Part shown: positions 8,905 to 19,400 of the stretch, piece by piece
Layout of the letters: every line of letters begins with the position of its first letter
Position numbering within the stretch: the stretch's first letter is position 1
DNA from: Marinobacterium sp. LSUCC0821
GTDB taxonomy: Bacteria > Pseudomonadota > Gammaproteobacteria > Pseudomonadales > Balneatricaceae
Length of the DNA: 64,000 bases
Assembly (NCBI RefSeq): GCF_012848475.1
Contig: NZ_CP051666.1
Coordinates: 829,501 to 893,500, forward strand
Direction: 5' to 3'
The notes under the pieces: generated by a model
The model's database searches: none
The model's input: the letters and a program-made list of their open reading frames with translations, nothing else
Told to the model about the DNA's origin: nothing
Position numbers and translations under genes: made by a program

Positions 8905-9834
8905 ATGAAGAACGCAACCTTTAGACAACTTAGGGTATTCAATGAGGTCGCTAAACACCTCAGTTTTATCCGAGCAGCCGAGGCGCTCTACCTCACTCCA
9001 CCCGCTGTCACCATGCAGATTAAGGAGTTGGAGAACAACGTCGGCATGGCGCTGTTCGACCGCACCGGTAAGAAGGTCAGCCTCACTACCGCTGGCGAAT
9101 ATATGCTGGTTTATGCACGTCGAATACTTGCAACAGTTAAAGATGCTGAAGATGCCGCCGCCCGCCTTCAGCACGCAGAGGCTGGGATACTGACCATCGG
9201 CATGGTCGGTACCGCCAAGTACTTCATGATGAATCTGCTGGCGGAATTTAAGTCCCGTCATGAGGGTGTAGAGATTCGATTAGAGATGGGTAACCGCGAA
9301 CAACTGGTTAACCTTTTACAAAACAATGAAGTAGATATCGCGGTAATGGGCCGCCCACCAAAAGAGCTACGCACCCGTGCAGAGCCCTTCGCTGCTCACC
9401 CACATGTCTTTATTGCATCGACTAAAAACCCGCTACTCATCGAGAGCCGATCAAACAAACTGGCCCTAGAGGAGCTTCGACACCAGCAGCTGATTGTGCG
9501 TGAACAGGGCTCTGGAACTCGCGCAGCAATGGAGCGCTTCTTTGAAGAGGGACATATCGAGCCGACGCACCGCATGCAGTTACAGTCGAATGAGACAATT
9601 AAGCAGGCGGTTATGGCTAACCTTGGTATTGGCTTTGTTTCCCTCCACACCATCGCACTGGAGCTGGAGAACAATAAGCTAGGCGTATTGGAAGTGGATG
9701 GAGCCCCCATAGTACGTGCTTGGAACCTAGTCCACACCCGTTCGAAGATGCTCTCCCCAGCAGCAGAAGCGTTCCGCTACTTCATGCTAGAAGAGGCAGA
9801 GGCGTTTCTAGCACAGCAGTTTGGTGCGTTGTAA
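8905..9834 (+). CDS. cbbR: LysR-type regulator of the Calvin cycle genes
   Basis: A 309-residue LysR-family regulator. The N-terminal winged helix-turn-helix spans about residues 5-64 (FRQLRVFNEVAKHLSFIRAA, then LYLTPPAVTMQIKELE). A linker helix and a periplasmic-binding-like effector domain from about residue 92 follow (TIGMVGTAKYFMMNLLAEF). It is divergent from cbbM with 127 bp between the start codons, the usual position of cbbR. CbbR activates cbb operons in response to metabolites such as RuBP or NADPH; the effector used here is unknown. Only a weak AAGAGA lies upstream of the ATG. Confidence 0.92.
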   Translation: MKNATFRQLRVFNEVAKHLSFIRAAEALYLTPPAVTMQIKELENNVGMALFDRTGKKVSLTTAGEYMLVYARRILATVKDAEDAAARLQHAEAGILTIGMVGTAKYFMMNLLAEFKSRHEGVEIRLEMGNREQLVNLLQNNEVDIAVMGRPPKELRTRAEPFAAHPHVFIASTKNPLLIESRSNKLALEELRHQQLIVREQGSGTRAAMERFFEEGHIEPTHRMQLQSNETIKQAVMANLGIGFVSLHTIALELENNKLGVLEVDGAPIVRAWNLVHTRSKMLSPAAEAFRYFMLEEAEAFLAQQFGAL

Positions 9835-9850
9835 TTTAGGAGCGTAATTA

Positions 9851-9897
9851 CTCAGGCTCCTGCCCTCGCCCTTCGGGCCAGCCAAAGCTGTTAAAAA
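9851..9897. repeat. 47-bp direct repeat, copy 1
   Basis: It matches 28634-28680 in the same orientation with two differences. It contains the hairpin GCCC-TTC-GGGC and ends in GCTGTTAAAAA. Confidence 0.8.
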
Positions 9898-9968
9898 TGG
9901 GGGCAGAGCCCGGTGTTAGAGTCTAAAGCAAGAGCAAAATCAAAAGCGAACACCCTGTCTCAGGGCAG

Positions 9969-10520
9969 TTTTTAAAGATCAAAAGCAATTCTACCCGACT
10001 GGCGTCGGTCAGCCATACTTTTCCCTTGTCGGAAAAGTATGCAAAAGGACACCCCGCTCCTTCGGCCTTCGACACACTGCGCGCGATACTCTTTTTCTGA
10101 AGCTTATCAGGACCGCACAAAGTCGGCTTCCTGCCTCCGTTGTGCTCTTCGGCCGTCCATGGCCTTAGCCTGAAAAGCTCTTAACCGAAAAAAAGCACCG
10201 TGCTCGTTCTCAGTCGGACGGGGAACAGGGGTGCCTAATTCGAATCTCGTGCCAGCCGTCCACGTCCGATCGAGAGTAGGAGCTAGCCTGAAAGGCGAAG
10301 CGAAGCTTTTAATATTTCGCTTCGCCCTGTGGGCTAGCTCCTACAAAAATCATTGAACGGAGCGTGCCGCAGGCCGAGTGAGCGTGGTCAATTTTTATAA
10401 CCATGGATGGTTGGTATACCGAAAATGCAGGACGCAATTTTCGGTGAGGGTACTTTTTGCTGACCAAAAAGTACCCATGGCCAGCCTTTAGGCTGGGTAT
10501 TCGCCTTTGATCTTAAAAAA
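9969..10520. mobile_element. MITE-like palindromic element, copy A
   Basis: Non-coding element of about 550 bp whose reverse complement recurs at 20661-21254. Its ends form imperfect terminal inverted repeats: 9969-9986 and the complement of 10503-10520 agree at 16 of 18 positions. Inside are successive hairpins. They include a 28-base one with arms CATACTTTTCC/GGAAAAGTATG and a long one (about 10275-10345) bounded by GTAGGAGCTAGCC and GGGCTAGCTCCTAC. Then come arms AACCAT/ATGGTT, arms CCGAAAAT/ATTTTCGG with loop GCAGGACGCA (10419-10444), and arms GGTACTTTTT/AAAAAGTACC. No transposase is present, so any mobility would need one supplied in trans. Confidence 0.7.
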
Positions 10521-10548
10521 GCACCAAAGGCGAAACCATTATTCAAAA

Positions 10549-11898
10549 TTAAGCTCTAGCCTGCTTCAACGTATCCGCAATCAAGAACGCTAGTTCAAGT
10601 GATTGGTCGGCGTTGAGGCGTGGGTCACACTGGGTGATGTAGCGATCGGCAAGGGCTGATTCTGTGATCTGGTAAGCACCGCCGACACACTCGGTCACAT
10701 GGTTACCGGTCATCTCGAAGTGGACACCGCCTGCGTAGCACCCTTCTGAACCCAGAATCTGGAAGAAGGATTTGATCTCGCTTAGGATGGAATCAACCGA
10801 ACGGGTCTTGTAGCCGTTGCTCGCTTTGATGGTATTACCGTGCATTGGGTCTGAACTCCAAACCACATTGGCACCCAACTCTTTAACTGAGCGCGCAAGC
10901 TGCGGTAGATGATCACCAATTTTCTCGGCACCCATACGTGCAATCAGGTTTATGCGTCCTGCTTCGTTTTCTGGATTTAGGATATCTAAAAGGCGTTTTA
11001 GATCCTCAACCTGGGTCGTAGGCCCCACTTTAATGCCGATAGGGTTAGCAACACCACGCAAGAACTCCACATGAGCATGATCTGGCTGACGTGTACGATC
11101 GCCGATCCATAGCATATGCGCAGAACAGTCGTACCAGCCGCCAGTTAAACTATCCTGGCGCGTTAGCGCTTGTTCGTAAGGTAATAGCAGTGACTCGTGC
11201 GATGTGTAGAGTGTCGTCTCAGTCAGCTGTGGGGTATTGCTTGAGTTCAATCCACAGGCCGCCATAAATGCGAGCGCCTGATCAATCTGTGCAGCCAGTG
11301 CTTCATACTTCTCATGCGCTGGAGACTGCGATACGAACCCCTGGTTCCACTTGTGAACCTGATGCAGATCTGCAAAACCACCGCGAGAGAAGGCACGCAA
11401 CAGGTTAAGCGTTGATGCCGACTGATGGTAAGCCGAGAGCATGCGCTGCGGATCAGGAATACGTGCCTCTGCTGTAAAATCAGGGCTATTCACATTATCG
11501 CCACGGTAGCTTGGTAGTTCGATACCATCGATCACTTCAGTATCACTTGAGCGTGGCTTAGCGAACTGACCTGCGATTCGCCCTACTTTAACAACAGGAC
11601 AACCGCCAGAAAATGCGAGTACCACCGCCATCTGCATTAGCAGCTTAAAAGTATCTTTAATCTTATCCGCGCTAAACTCGCTAAAGCTCTCTGCACAGTC
11701 ACCACCCTGCAAAAGAAACGCTTCACCACGACTCACACGCGCCAGATCAGATTTAAGAGAGCGGATCTCACCGGCAAACACCAATGGTGGCTGCGCTTTG
11801 AGCTGCTGTTCAACCGATGCTAGGGCATCAGAATCTGGGTAGGTTGGTAGCTGCTTAACCGGCAGTTGACGCCAGCTGGCAGGGCTCCATGAAGTCAT
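10549..11898 (-). CDS. class II 3-deoxy-7-phosphoheptulonate (DAHP) synthase
   Basis: Condenses phosphoenolpyruvate and erythrose 4-phosphate in the first step of the shikimate pathway. The 449-residue protein belongs to the plant-like class II family. Signature stretches are [12 protein letters not shown] near residue 80, [14 protein letters not shown] near 115, WSSDPMHGN near 345 and [18 protein letters not shown] near 395, which include metal and substrate ligands. The family is clear but the gene symbol varies between species, so none is given. It begins a minus-strand pair with the AEC transporter and is the first gene inside the inverted repeat pair. Confidence 0.95.
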   Translation of the reverse strand: MTSWSPASWRQLPVKQLPTYPDSDALASVEQQLKAQPPLVFAGEIRSLKSDLARVSRGEAFLLQGGDCAESFSEFSADKIKDTFKLLMQMAVVLAFSGGCPVVKVGRIAGQFAKPRSSDTEVIDGIELPSYRGDNVNSPDFTAEARIPDPQRMLSAYHQSASTLNLLRAFSRGGFADLHQVHKWNQGFVSQSPAHEKYEALAAQIDQALAFMAACGLNSSNTPQLTETTLYTSHESLLLPYEQALTRQDSLTGGWYDCSAHMLWIGDRTRQPDHAHVEFLRGVANPIGIKVGPTTQVEDLKRLLDILNPENEAGRINLIARMGAEKIGDHLPQLARSVKELGANVVWSSDPMHGNTIKASNGYKTRSVDSILSEIKSFFQILGSEGCYAGGVHFEMTGNHVTECVGGAYQITESALADRYITQCDPRLNADQSLELAFLIADTLKQARA

Positions 11899-11932
11899 GA
11901 TTTACATCCTTATATTGTGGTGATTTAAACAT

Positions 11933-12880
11933 TTAGATCCACGCTAGGACCTGCAAGATATACAAACCGAGCGTAATCGTAAACATTGAAGCAAAAGTCG
12001 TTAGTACAATGACGTTAGCGGCAAGCTCTGCATCATCGCCTGAAATCTTCGCCATCACATAACTGGCGGCTGCAGTTGGCGCTGCTAGAAATAGGAACAA
12101 CACACCCAGCTCCATTCCACTGATGCCGATATACCAACCAATTGCAGTGAAAAGCATAGGCACCCACACCAACTTAGTCAGGGTCGCATGCACGGCTAAT
12201 ACGCCAGTTGTTTGAAAGGCTTTAAACGAGAGTGTGGCACCAATACATAAAAGCGCCAGCGGAAGAGTCATCGAGCCAAACAACTCGCCAGAGTGAATCA
12301 GCCATTTAGGCAACTGCAGCCCACTTAATGAGAGCACAACCCCGATCATCACACCGACGATCATCGGATTAAGCACCACCTCTTTAGCCACCTTCATTGG
12401 GGTTGGGCGATAACGGGTACTCAATACGGAGAAAACAACCACAGCGATAGCGTTGTTCACTACACCTGAGATACCTGCCATAAGGCCCGCCATCTGCAGC
12501 GCCTGATCACCATAAAAGCTCAGCGTTAGCGCCAGAGCAATAATCCCTTGGTTGCCACGAAAAGCAGCCTGAATGAATACCGCACGCTGATCGGAACGAA
12601 TCCAACGCGCCGCGATAACCCAGCAGATCACCGTTGTTAAGAGAGTGGCGAGAATATAGAAACCGAATAGTTTCGACTCAAGCAGAGCCGGCACATTGGC
12701 TTTAAGCACCGCCATCCCCAATAAGGTTGGCAGGGTCGCTTTATAGACAAGCAGCGATGCACCCGAAATAAACTCATCACTGAGCAGGTGTAAGCGCTTT
12801 AAAACAAGGCCAATAATAACAAGTGAGAAGATGGGCGCAGTCACAGCGAAGATCTGCGCCAAGAGCTCTAGGTGGTCCAT
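11933..12880 (-). CDS. AEC-family transporter
   Basis: A 315-residue integral membrane protein with about ten hydrophobic segments. It has the two-half layout of the auxin efflux carrier (AEC) family, with an N-terminal half to about residue 150 and a C-terminal half from about 165. Bacterial members export or take up small organic acids such as malate or malonate; the substrate here cannot be told from sequence. It is encoded 34 bp upstream of the DAHP synthase gene on the same strand and may share a transcript with it. There is no sign of truncation. Confidence 0.85.
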   Translation of the reverse strand: MDHLELLAQIFAVTAPIFSLVIIGLVLKRLHLLSDEFISGASLLVYKATLPTLLGMAVLKANVPALLESKLFGFYILATLLTTVICWVIAARWIRSDQRAVFIQAAFRGNQGIIALALTLSFYGDQALQMAGLMAGISGVVNNAIAVVVFSVLSTRYRPTPMKVAKEVVLNPMIVGVMIGVVLSLSGLQLPKWLIHSGELFGSMTLPLALLCIGATLSFKAFQTTGVLAVHATLTKLVWVPMLFTAIGWYIGISGMELGVLFLFLAAPTAAASYVMAKISGDDAELAANVIVLTTFASMFTITLGLYILQVLAWI

Positions 12881-12943
12881 TTAGAGTCCAATAGGAATAA
12901 CAATTGAGGTTATTATCCCTTATTGACTCTAAGCTTGTAACAC

Positions 12944-15900
12944 CTAATCAGCTAATTTATCTAACAACTCTGCAGCTAATTCAGCTGGGTTAATCGGTTT
13001 CGATAGGAACCCATTCATGCCGGCATTTAAGGCATTTTCGCGATCGGATTCAAAAGCAGCCGCGGTTAACGCAATAATTGGTAGCGCCTTAGCCTCATCC
13101 CCAGCAACACCTGCGCGGATAGCTTTAGCGACCGCTAAACCATCCATCTCCGGCATATGAATATCTAGCAGAATAAGATCTGGCAAAGACTCTTTAATCG
13201 CCAAAATTGTAGCCTGGCCGCCATCTGCAGTCGTGACTTGCATTCCCATCTTATTGAGCAGTCCTTGCGCAACCATACGGTTGGTTGGACTGTCATCGAC
13301 CACCAACAGTCGCTTACCTGCCACAACTTTGACCTTTTCAAATGGATTCAGCGCTTCGACTTCCGTTTGAAGCTGATCGGCAGCAGCCAACTCAACGGGT
13401 ATCTCAAGGGTAAAACAGCTTCCTTTACCCTCTTCACTTGTCACGGCTATCGCACCCTGCATCAATTCAGCGAGCTGCTTGGAGATACTTAAACCTAAGC
13501 CGGAACCACCAAAACGGCGACTAATTGAGTCATCGGCCTGGGTAAAGCGTTCGAACAGTGTTTTAATCTGATCCGCGCTCATACCGATACCTGTATCTTC
13601 AACAGCGATCCGCCATCTCGGATTTGCACCCTCAGCATCTACAAGTTCAGAACGGATGGTTACGCGCCCCTGTTCTGTAAATTTAATTGCATTACCAACA
13701 AGGTTAGACAATATCTGTTTGATACGGTGGTTATCACCGAGTAGGTTAGATGTTGCTAATTGACTCTGAATCTCTAGCTCCACACCCTTTTGCTGCGCAA
13801 CCGGCTTAAACAAGGCCGAAACTTCCTCAAGCATCGATTTGGGCGAAAAACTGCGTTTTTCCAACATAATTCCGCCCTGCTCTAGTCTCGATATATCCAA
13901 AATATCATCCACGATGTTGCGCAGCGCATTGGCAGAGGATTCAATCAAATTGAGTCGAGACTTGAGTTGCGTATCAGCACACTCCTCTTTAGCCAACACC
14001 AACATGCCCAACACACCATTGAGCGGCGTACGTATCTCATGACTCATGGTGGCTAAAAATCGCCCTTTCGACTCTGCGGATTGTTCAGCCAATTGCACAG
14101 TTCTTTCAAGCTGGCGACTCTGCAACTCAAGCTCTTCAGAGCGAGCCATTAGGGAGGCAATTGAAAATGCGACTAAAAGTATGAGTAGCAGAGTCACAAC
14201 TAGCCAAAATAGAGCAATAGGGCTACCAATAAGTGCGAATTGAGCAAGCGACTCCTTAGGTAAAATCTGGATAAACAGAACTGGATTTGAAGATTTGATC
14301 CGACTAAAGGTAGCAGTTTCACTTAGTTTAACGCTCAACTCTCGCTGCATACGCTCCGTAACCGTTTGAGCAAGGTCAACTCGCATTAAGAAAGCCACTT
14401 GGTCCCCCTGCTCAATAATCTCGACTGAACTGCTGTTTTTACGCAACTCTATCTGTTGCCAAATCTCAGGGTAGGAATCTTCAAAGCGCGAACCTTGCAA
14501 ATCCAGTGATTCTGCCCATAAGGGGTATCCCTCAGGCGCCATGATGAGGGAACCGCTTGTAGCGACTAAAAAGTTTAGCTCCTCTTCATGTGGATCATAT
14601 TGAGCATAATTTTTAAGTAGAGCGTCAGCATCAAAATTAAACACCCAAACACCACGTCTATTACCCAAGGTATCAAAGGCTGGCGCTGCGATTCGGAGAA
14701 CGGGTTGATGAGGCACCTGAACCGTGCCATTTTCAATATTTAGATCGATTTCAGAGATATAAAACTCATTTAAGCCCATAGCTCTAGTTTCGTAAAAATA
14801 GGGGCGAGCGGATTTATCCTGTAATTGACTAGGCTCTACAGCGAAAACACCAGATTTATCCTTATTGGCACGTATGATCTCTTGACCAGAGCTATCCAAC
14901 AACCTTGCCTGCAGCAGGAAGGGCTCGTTCTCTACCAAGGAGACAAGATCACTCTCCAATAGAAGATGCAAACTAGCTGAAGGAGCTGTTAGATACTGTT
15001 GACTTAAATTTGATCGGGCACGCAAATTCAAATCACCCACAAAACGGAGCATATCTTGTTCAAATTGATGAACATTCGACTCCAGATGAGATGCTGCAAA
15101 TGCCAATTGCTCTTGGTAACGTGTACGGTCGATGTGCTGAATAACAGGTACCAATGCCATTAACACTAGAGTTGTAATAAGTACTGTAAAGACAGTTGTG
15201 CGTATCCACAGAACATTGCTAAAACGCCCCTGCTCGCTGCCTAACAGCTGAGACTGTTTCTCCCCTCGGTGCGCAATACCCATTGCCACTAGATCAACCA
15301 ATAACCAACAGACAACTGCCAACATGAACAGTCGCGGAAATAGCACCAGATAATTGATCTCGACAAATTTAGCGAACCCCAATAGAACAACAATCAGAAG
15401 CGACAGCATAAAACGCCTCGCCTGTTGTGCCGGTGCAACGAAGTAAACTGCAACGGCAGCTGCCGGTAGAAACAGCATCCCCGCCTCTTGATTGGTGTAT
15501 AACTCGTAGACCGTGACTAACCAGAAAAGGATAAGGAACAGAGTCGCTCTGTATGGGTAAGCTGGATAAAATTTGGAGAGCACAGCGTGACCAATGAAAA
15601 GCCCCGCAGCCATTAATGTACCCTCTGGATGGGTGAAACCAAAGTCATCAGAGACCACCCCCCAAACGGGCACTACCAGCACGCCTAAAGCGGCAAAGAG
15701 GCCTACAAAGTCTCTTAATTTATAGCTTTCACCCTCAATAACGGCTTTTTCACCCGCTAACATTCGAATAAACACCAGCCCACCGACAAGCGTTGCACTG
15801 AGAGACCTCAATCCATACAGCAACTCATCGCCAGTAAAGTTTTGCAGCGTAATGAAGAGAAGTGCGAGCAGACCTAGATAGAGGTAGAAGCGCCTCTGCT

Positions 15901-16285
15901 GGCTTGGTAGCAAAAACAGAGATAAGAGCATAGCGCCAGGTATCACCGCATAGGGAATGTATCCTACCGTTATTAATCCAAAGGCGAAGAGCGGCAAGAT
16001 GAGCCAAACCATAAGTTTAAGCAACAGAAACCCTACTTGCGCCCCTTTAAATAGAGAGAACAGTGAAATACTAAGCAGCGACATTATCGTTGGAAAAACA
16101 AACCATTGAGCTGTACTCCAACCAATTTCAGAAAGAAGTTGCAAAGTGCGAGTAGCGATTGTCATTAGCATAAAGCCGACAAAGGCAATGCCTGTGTAGC
16201 GACGCATTACCGATTCACTATTGGCAATTTCTAACACCGAATTAGCTGGATCTATTTTTTTTAAAAAACGCATAACTCTACTCAA
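12944..16285 (-). CDS. hybrid sensor histidine kinase with large membrane sensor
   Basis: An inner-membrane two-component sensor of 1113 residues. The first ~350 residues contain about ten hydrophobic segments. Next come a TM near 375, an extracytoplasmic Cache-like sensor (about 400-660), another TM near 690, and a short coiled linker. HisKA follows with the phospho-accepting histidine in FLATMSHEIRTPLNGVLGM near 750, then HATPase with EDTGIGMS and GGSGLGLS, then a receiver domain near 990-1113 (VVDDSPTNRM, LLDIHMPEMDG with the acceptor Asp, and the conserved K in SKPI). The start is a TTG with AGAGG eight bases upstream. No adjacent output regulator is present, so its partner is unknown. 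Confidence 0.9.
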   Translation of the reverse strand: MSRVMRFLKKIDPANSVLEIANSESVMRRYTGIAFVGFMLMTIATRTLQLLSEIGWSTAQWFVFPTIMSLLSISLFSLFKGAQVGFLLLKLMVWLILPLFAFGLITVGYIPYAVIPGAMLLSLFLLPSQQRRFYLYLGLLALLFITLQNFTGDELLYGLRSLSATLVGGLVFIRMLAGEKAVIEGESYKLRDFVGLFAALGVLVVPVWGVVSDDFGFTHPEGTLMAAGLFIGHAVLSKFYPAYPYRATLFLILFWLVTVYELYTNQEAGMLFLPAAAVAVYFVAPAQQARRFMLSLLIVVLLGFAKFVEINYLVLFPRLFMLAVVCWLLVDLVAMGIAHRGEKQSQLLGSEQGRFSNVLWIRTTVFTVLITTLVLMALVPVIQHIDRTRYQEQLAFAASHLESNVHQFEQDMLRFVGDLNLRARSNLSQQYLTAPSASLHLLLESDLVSLVENEPFLLQARLLDSSGQEIIRANKDKSGVFAVEPSQLQDKSARPYFYETRAMGLNEFYISEIDLNIENGTVQVPHQPVLRIAAPAFDTLGNRRGVWVFNFDADALLKNYAQYDPHEEELNFLVATSGSLIMAPEGYPLWAESLDLQGSRFEDSYPEIWQQIELRKNSSSVEIIEQGDQVAFLMRVDLAQTVTERMQRELSVKLSETATFSRIKSSNPVLFIQILPKESLAQFALIGSPIALFWLVVTLLLILLVAFSIASLMARSEELELQSRQLERTVQLAEQSAESKGRFLATMSHEIRTPLNGVLGMLVLAKEECADTQLKSRLNLIESSANALRNIVDDILDISRLEQGGIMLEKRSFSPKSMLEEVSALFKPVAQQKGVELEIQSQLATSNLLGDNHRIKQILSNLVGNAIKFTEQGRVTIRSELVDAEGANPRWRIAVEDTGIGMSADQIKTLFERFTQADDSISRRFGGSGLGLSISKQLAELMQGAIAVTSEEGKGSCFTLEIPVELAAADQLQTEVEALNPFEKVKVVAGKRLLVVDDSPTNRMVAQGLLNKMGMQVTTADGGQATILAIKESLPDLILLDIHMPEMDGLAVAKAIRAGVAGDEAKALPIIALTAAAFESDRENALNAGMNGFLSKPINPAELAAELLDKLAD

Positions 16286-16495
16286 TCCATACCCTCTGCT
16301 TTATAGCATGAAGGCAAAAACAAAAATTTACTGCCATTGGTTAAGCAATTTTCATGCCAACTAATAACAATAAACTCAGTGAATTACCGATCATAATACT
16401 GGGCTAATAGCAGTGGGCTAGCTAAAATGCAGAACCTCAAGGTTTGCCTATACAGAAGCCAAGCAAAAATCATATCAGATATTAAGGAAAGCGCG

Positions 16496-19400
16496 TTGAC
16501 TGTAAAGTTCACTACCCCCAAACGACCTGGTGATGTTCGCCGTATTGGCCAAATTCAGGGCGCCGCTACCGGGTGGTTAATAGAACAGCTACGTATGGCA
16601 CACCAGTCGCCAGTGCTAATCCTCTGTAATGACTCTGAAAGCGCGAGCCGAATTCGCCGCGAAATACGCTTCTTTGCTGGCGACTCACTGCCGGTAATGC
16701 TATTTCCAGATTGGGAGACGCTCGCATACGATAGTTTCTCGCCACACCAAGATATCACTTCAGCACGCTTAGAGACCCTTTATCGACTCCAAGGTCTTAA
16801 GTCTGGCGTTATTGTTGTACCTGTCTCCACCGCAATGCAACGCATTGCGCCTAAGGAGTTTGTGGGGGGCAACGTCTTCTGGCTTGAGAAGGGTCAACAG
16901 TTAGATGCTGACAAGATGCGTAGCCAACTGATTGATGCTGGCTACACTTTGGTGGATACCGTCTACGAGCACGGCGAGTTTGCTATACGCGGGGCGATTA
17001 TCGACCTATTCCCGACAGGCACCTCGGCGCCACTGCGTATCGATCTGTTTGATGATGAGATAGATACTCTGCGCACCTTTGATCCAGAGTCACAACGCTC
17101 GGTCGATCAGATTGAGCGTGTCCGTATTCTGCCCGCACGCGAATACCCGTTTCACTCTGCAGCGATAGACAGCTTTAAAGCGCGCTGGCGTAAACGCTTT
17201 GACGTCGATTACGGTGCCTGCCCTATATATCAAGATGTCTCATCAGGATTAGCACCAGCCGGGATCGAGTACTACCTACCGCTATTCTTTGAACAGTGCG
17301 CCACCCTCTTCGACTATCTTCCAGAAGAGACCCTTGTAGTGCAGGAGCAAGGGATACATGAGGCAGCAATCCAGTTCTTCAAAAACGTCTACACCCGCTT
17401 TAATGACCGCTTGGGCGATATCACCCGCCCTATTCTGACACCTGAAGAGCTATTCCTTAATGCGGATGAGTTGGCCGGTTCACTGAAGTTATGGCCTTCG
17501 ATACGGCTCAATCCTGAAGCGGAAGATAGTAAAGCGGGACGCGATAATATTGGCGCAGAAGCACCGCCCATACTAAGTACAGCACCGACAGCGGCAGAAC
17601 CGCTGCGCCCACTGGCAAATCTGATCGATACAATTAAAGTACCGCTTCTTATTTGTGCAGAATCAGCAGGCCGCCGTGAAGCGCTGTTAACTCAACTTAG
17701 CGCCATGTCGATCAAGCCGAAACCGGTTGATGGCTGGCATTCGTTTATTGAATCTGGCGAGAAGCTGGCTATCTGTATTGCACCGCTGGAACAGGGTCTT
17801 CGCATTCCTGGCGTGATTGAGGTTGTTTCTGAGGTACAGCTGTTTGGCCACCAGGTATTCCAACGCCGTCGTCGCCAACGCGAACAGAGTGATGCTGACC
17901 AAGCAGTTCGAAGCCTTTCAGAGCTGACCATCGGCAACCCGGTTGTCCACATAGACCACGGTGTCGGCCGCTACCTTGGGTTACAAACCATTACACTGGG
18001 CGGTGCTGAAACTGAGTTCCTGACGCTTGAATATGCCAATGATTCGAAACTCTACGTGCCAGTTTCATCTCTGCACCTGATTAGCCGTTACACAGGCGCG
18101 AGCGATGATAGCGCTCCGCTACATCGTTTGGGCACTGAGCAGTGGTCTAAGGCACGCCGTAAAGCCGCTGAGAAGGTACGTGATGCGGCAGCAGAGCTGC
18201 TTGATATCTATGCCCGCCGTGCCGCCCGTGAGGGTTACCAGTACAGTGTTGATGACGCACTCTATGATCAATTCTCGCGCGGATTCCCATTTGAGGAGAC
18301 ACCTGATCAAGCGATGGCGATTGACGCAGTTCGTCGAGATATGCAGTCGCCGCAGCCGATGGATCGTCTTGTCTGTGGTGATGTAGGTTTTGGTAAAACT
18401 GAAGTGGCGATGCGCGCTGCCTTTATCGCAGCCCAGGGTGGTAAGCAGGTGGCTGTATTGGTACCTACTACCCTTCTTGCCCAGCAGCACTTCGAAAACT
18501 TCCGCGATCGATTTGCCGATTGGCCTCTTGAGGTCGATCTCATCTCACGCTTCAAAACCGGTAAGCAGCAGGATGAGATTATTCAGCGTGTTGAGGCAGG
18601 TAAGGTCGATATCCTTATCGGTACTCATAAGCTGATTCAGGGCGACATCAAGTTTAAGAACCTTGGTCTACTCATTATCGATGAGGAGCACCGATTTGGT
18701 GTGCAACAGAAAGAGCGTCTTAAATCTCTGCGCGCTGAGGTGGATATCCTGACAATGACGGCAACGCCTATCCCACGAACGCTCAATATGGCGATGTCCG
18801 GTATGCGTGACCTCTCCATCATTGCAACGCCGCCAGCCAAGCGTCTCTCAGTAAAGACCTTTGTGCGCCAATCTGACCCCGCCATGATTAAAGAGGCGGT
18901 ACTTCGTGAGCTACTGCGTGGTGGCCAGGTCTACTACCTTCACAACGAAGTTAAGACTATCGAGCAGACTGCACGTGAGTTAGCGGAGCTGATTCCAGAG
19001 GCGCGCATCGGTATTGGCCACGGCCAGATGCGCGAGCGTGAACTAGAACAGGTGATGAGCGACTTCTACCATAAGCGCTTTAACGTGCTCATCTCGACCA
19101 CCATTATCGAGACCGGTATCGACGTTCCGAACGCCAACACAATCATTATTGATCGCGCCGATAAGTTTGGTTTAGCGCAACTACACCAGTTGCGTGGCCG
19201 TGTCGGGCGCTCTCACCACCAAGCATACGCATACCTGCTGACACCGCATCCTAAGTCGATCTCTGGGGATGCAGCGAAACGTTTAGAGGCGATAGTTGAA
19301 GCAAGCACCCTTGGGGCTGGCTTTACACTGGCTACCCACGATCTGGAGATTCGTGGTGCCGGTGAACTGTTGGGTGAAGAGCAGTCTGGCCAGATGCAGA

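Larger units (their letters stand above)
9835..10548. other. 714-bp intergenic region made of repeats
   Basis: No convincing gene. From left to right it holds a 47-bp repeat (9851-9897) shared with 28634-28680, a short region with CCCTG/CAGGG dyads, and the MITE-like element copy A (9969-10520). A final hairpin with arms TTCGCCTTTG (10500-10509) and CAAAGGCGAA (10525-10534) lies downstream of the DAHP synthase gene and may help end its transcript. A 65-codon minus-strand frame at 9923-10120 lies inside the repeat and is judged non-coding. Confidence 0.8.

Noticed and set aside
9923-10120. 65-codon minus-strand frame in the long element, with a similar frame at 21066-21377 (shared CGPDKLQKKSIA and AEGAGCPFAYFSDKGK)
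   Set aside because: Most differences between the two copies change the amino acid, and several preserve base pairing of a hairpin instead. No ribosome site, and the frames run into unrelated flanks. Judged a repeat-borne pseudo-ORF.
16427-16495. Longer N terminus of Mfd from the ATG at 16427
   Set aside because: The 23 extra residues do not resemble Mfd, and the TTG at 16496 has a good ribosome site and gives the usual length.
17389-17952. Minus-strand frames of 60-86 codons inside mfd
   Set aside because: Shadows of the mfd coding sequence with no independent signal.
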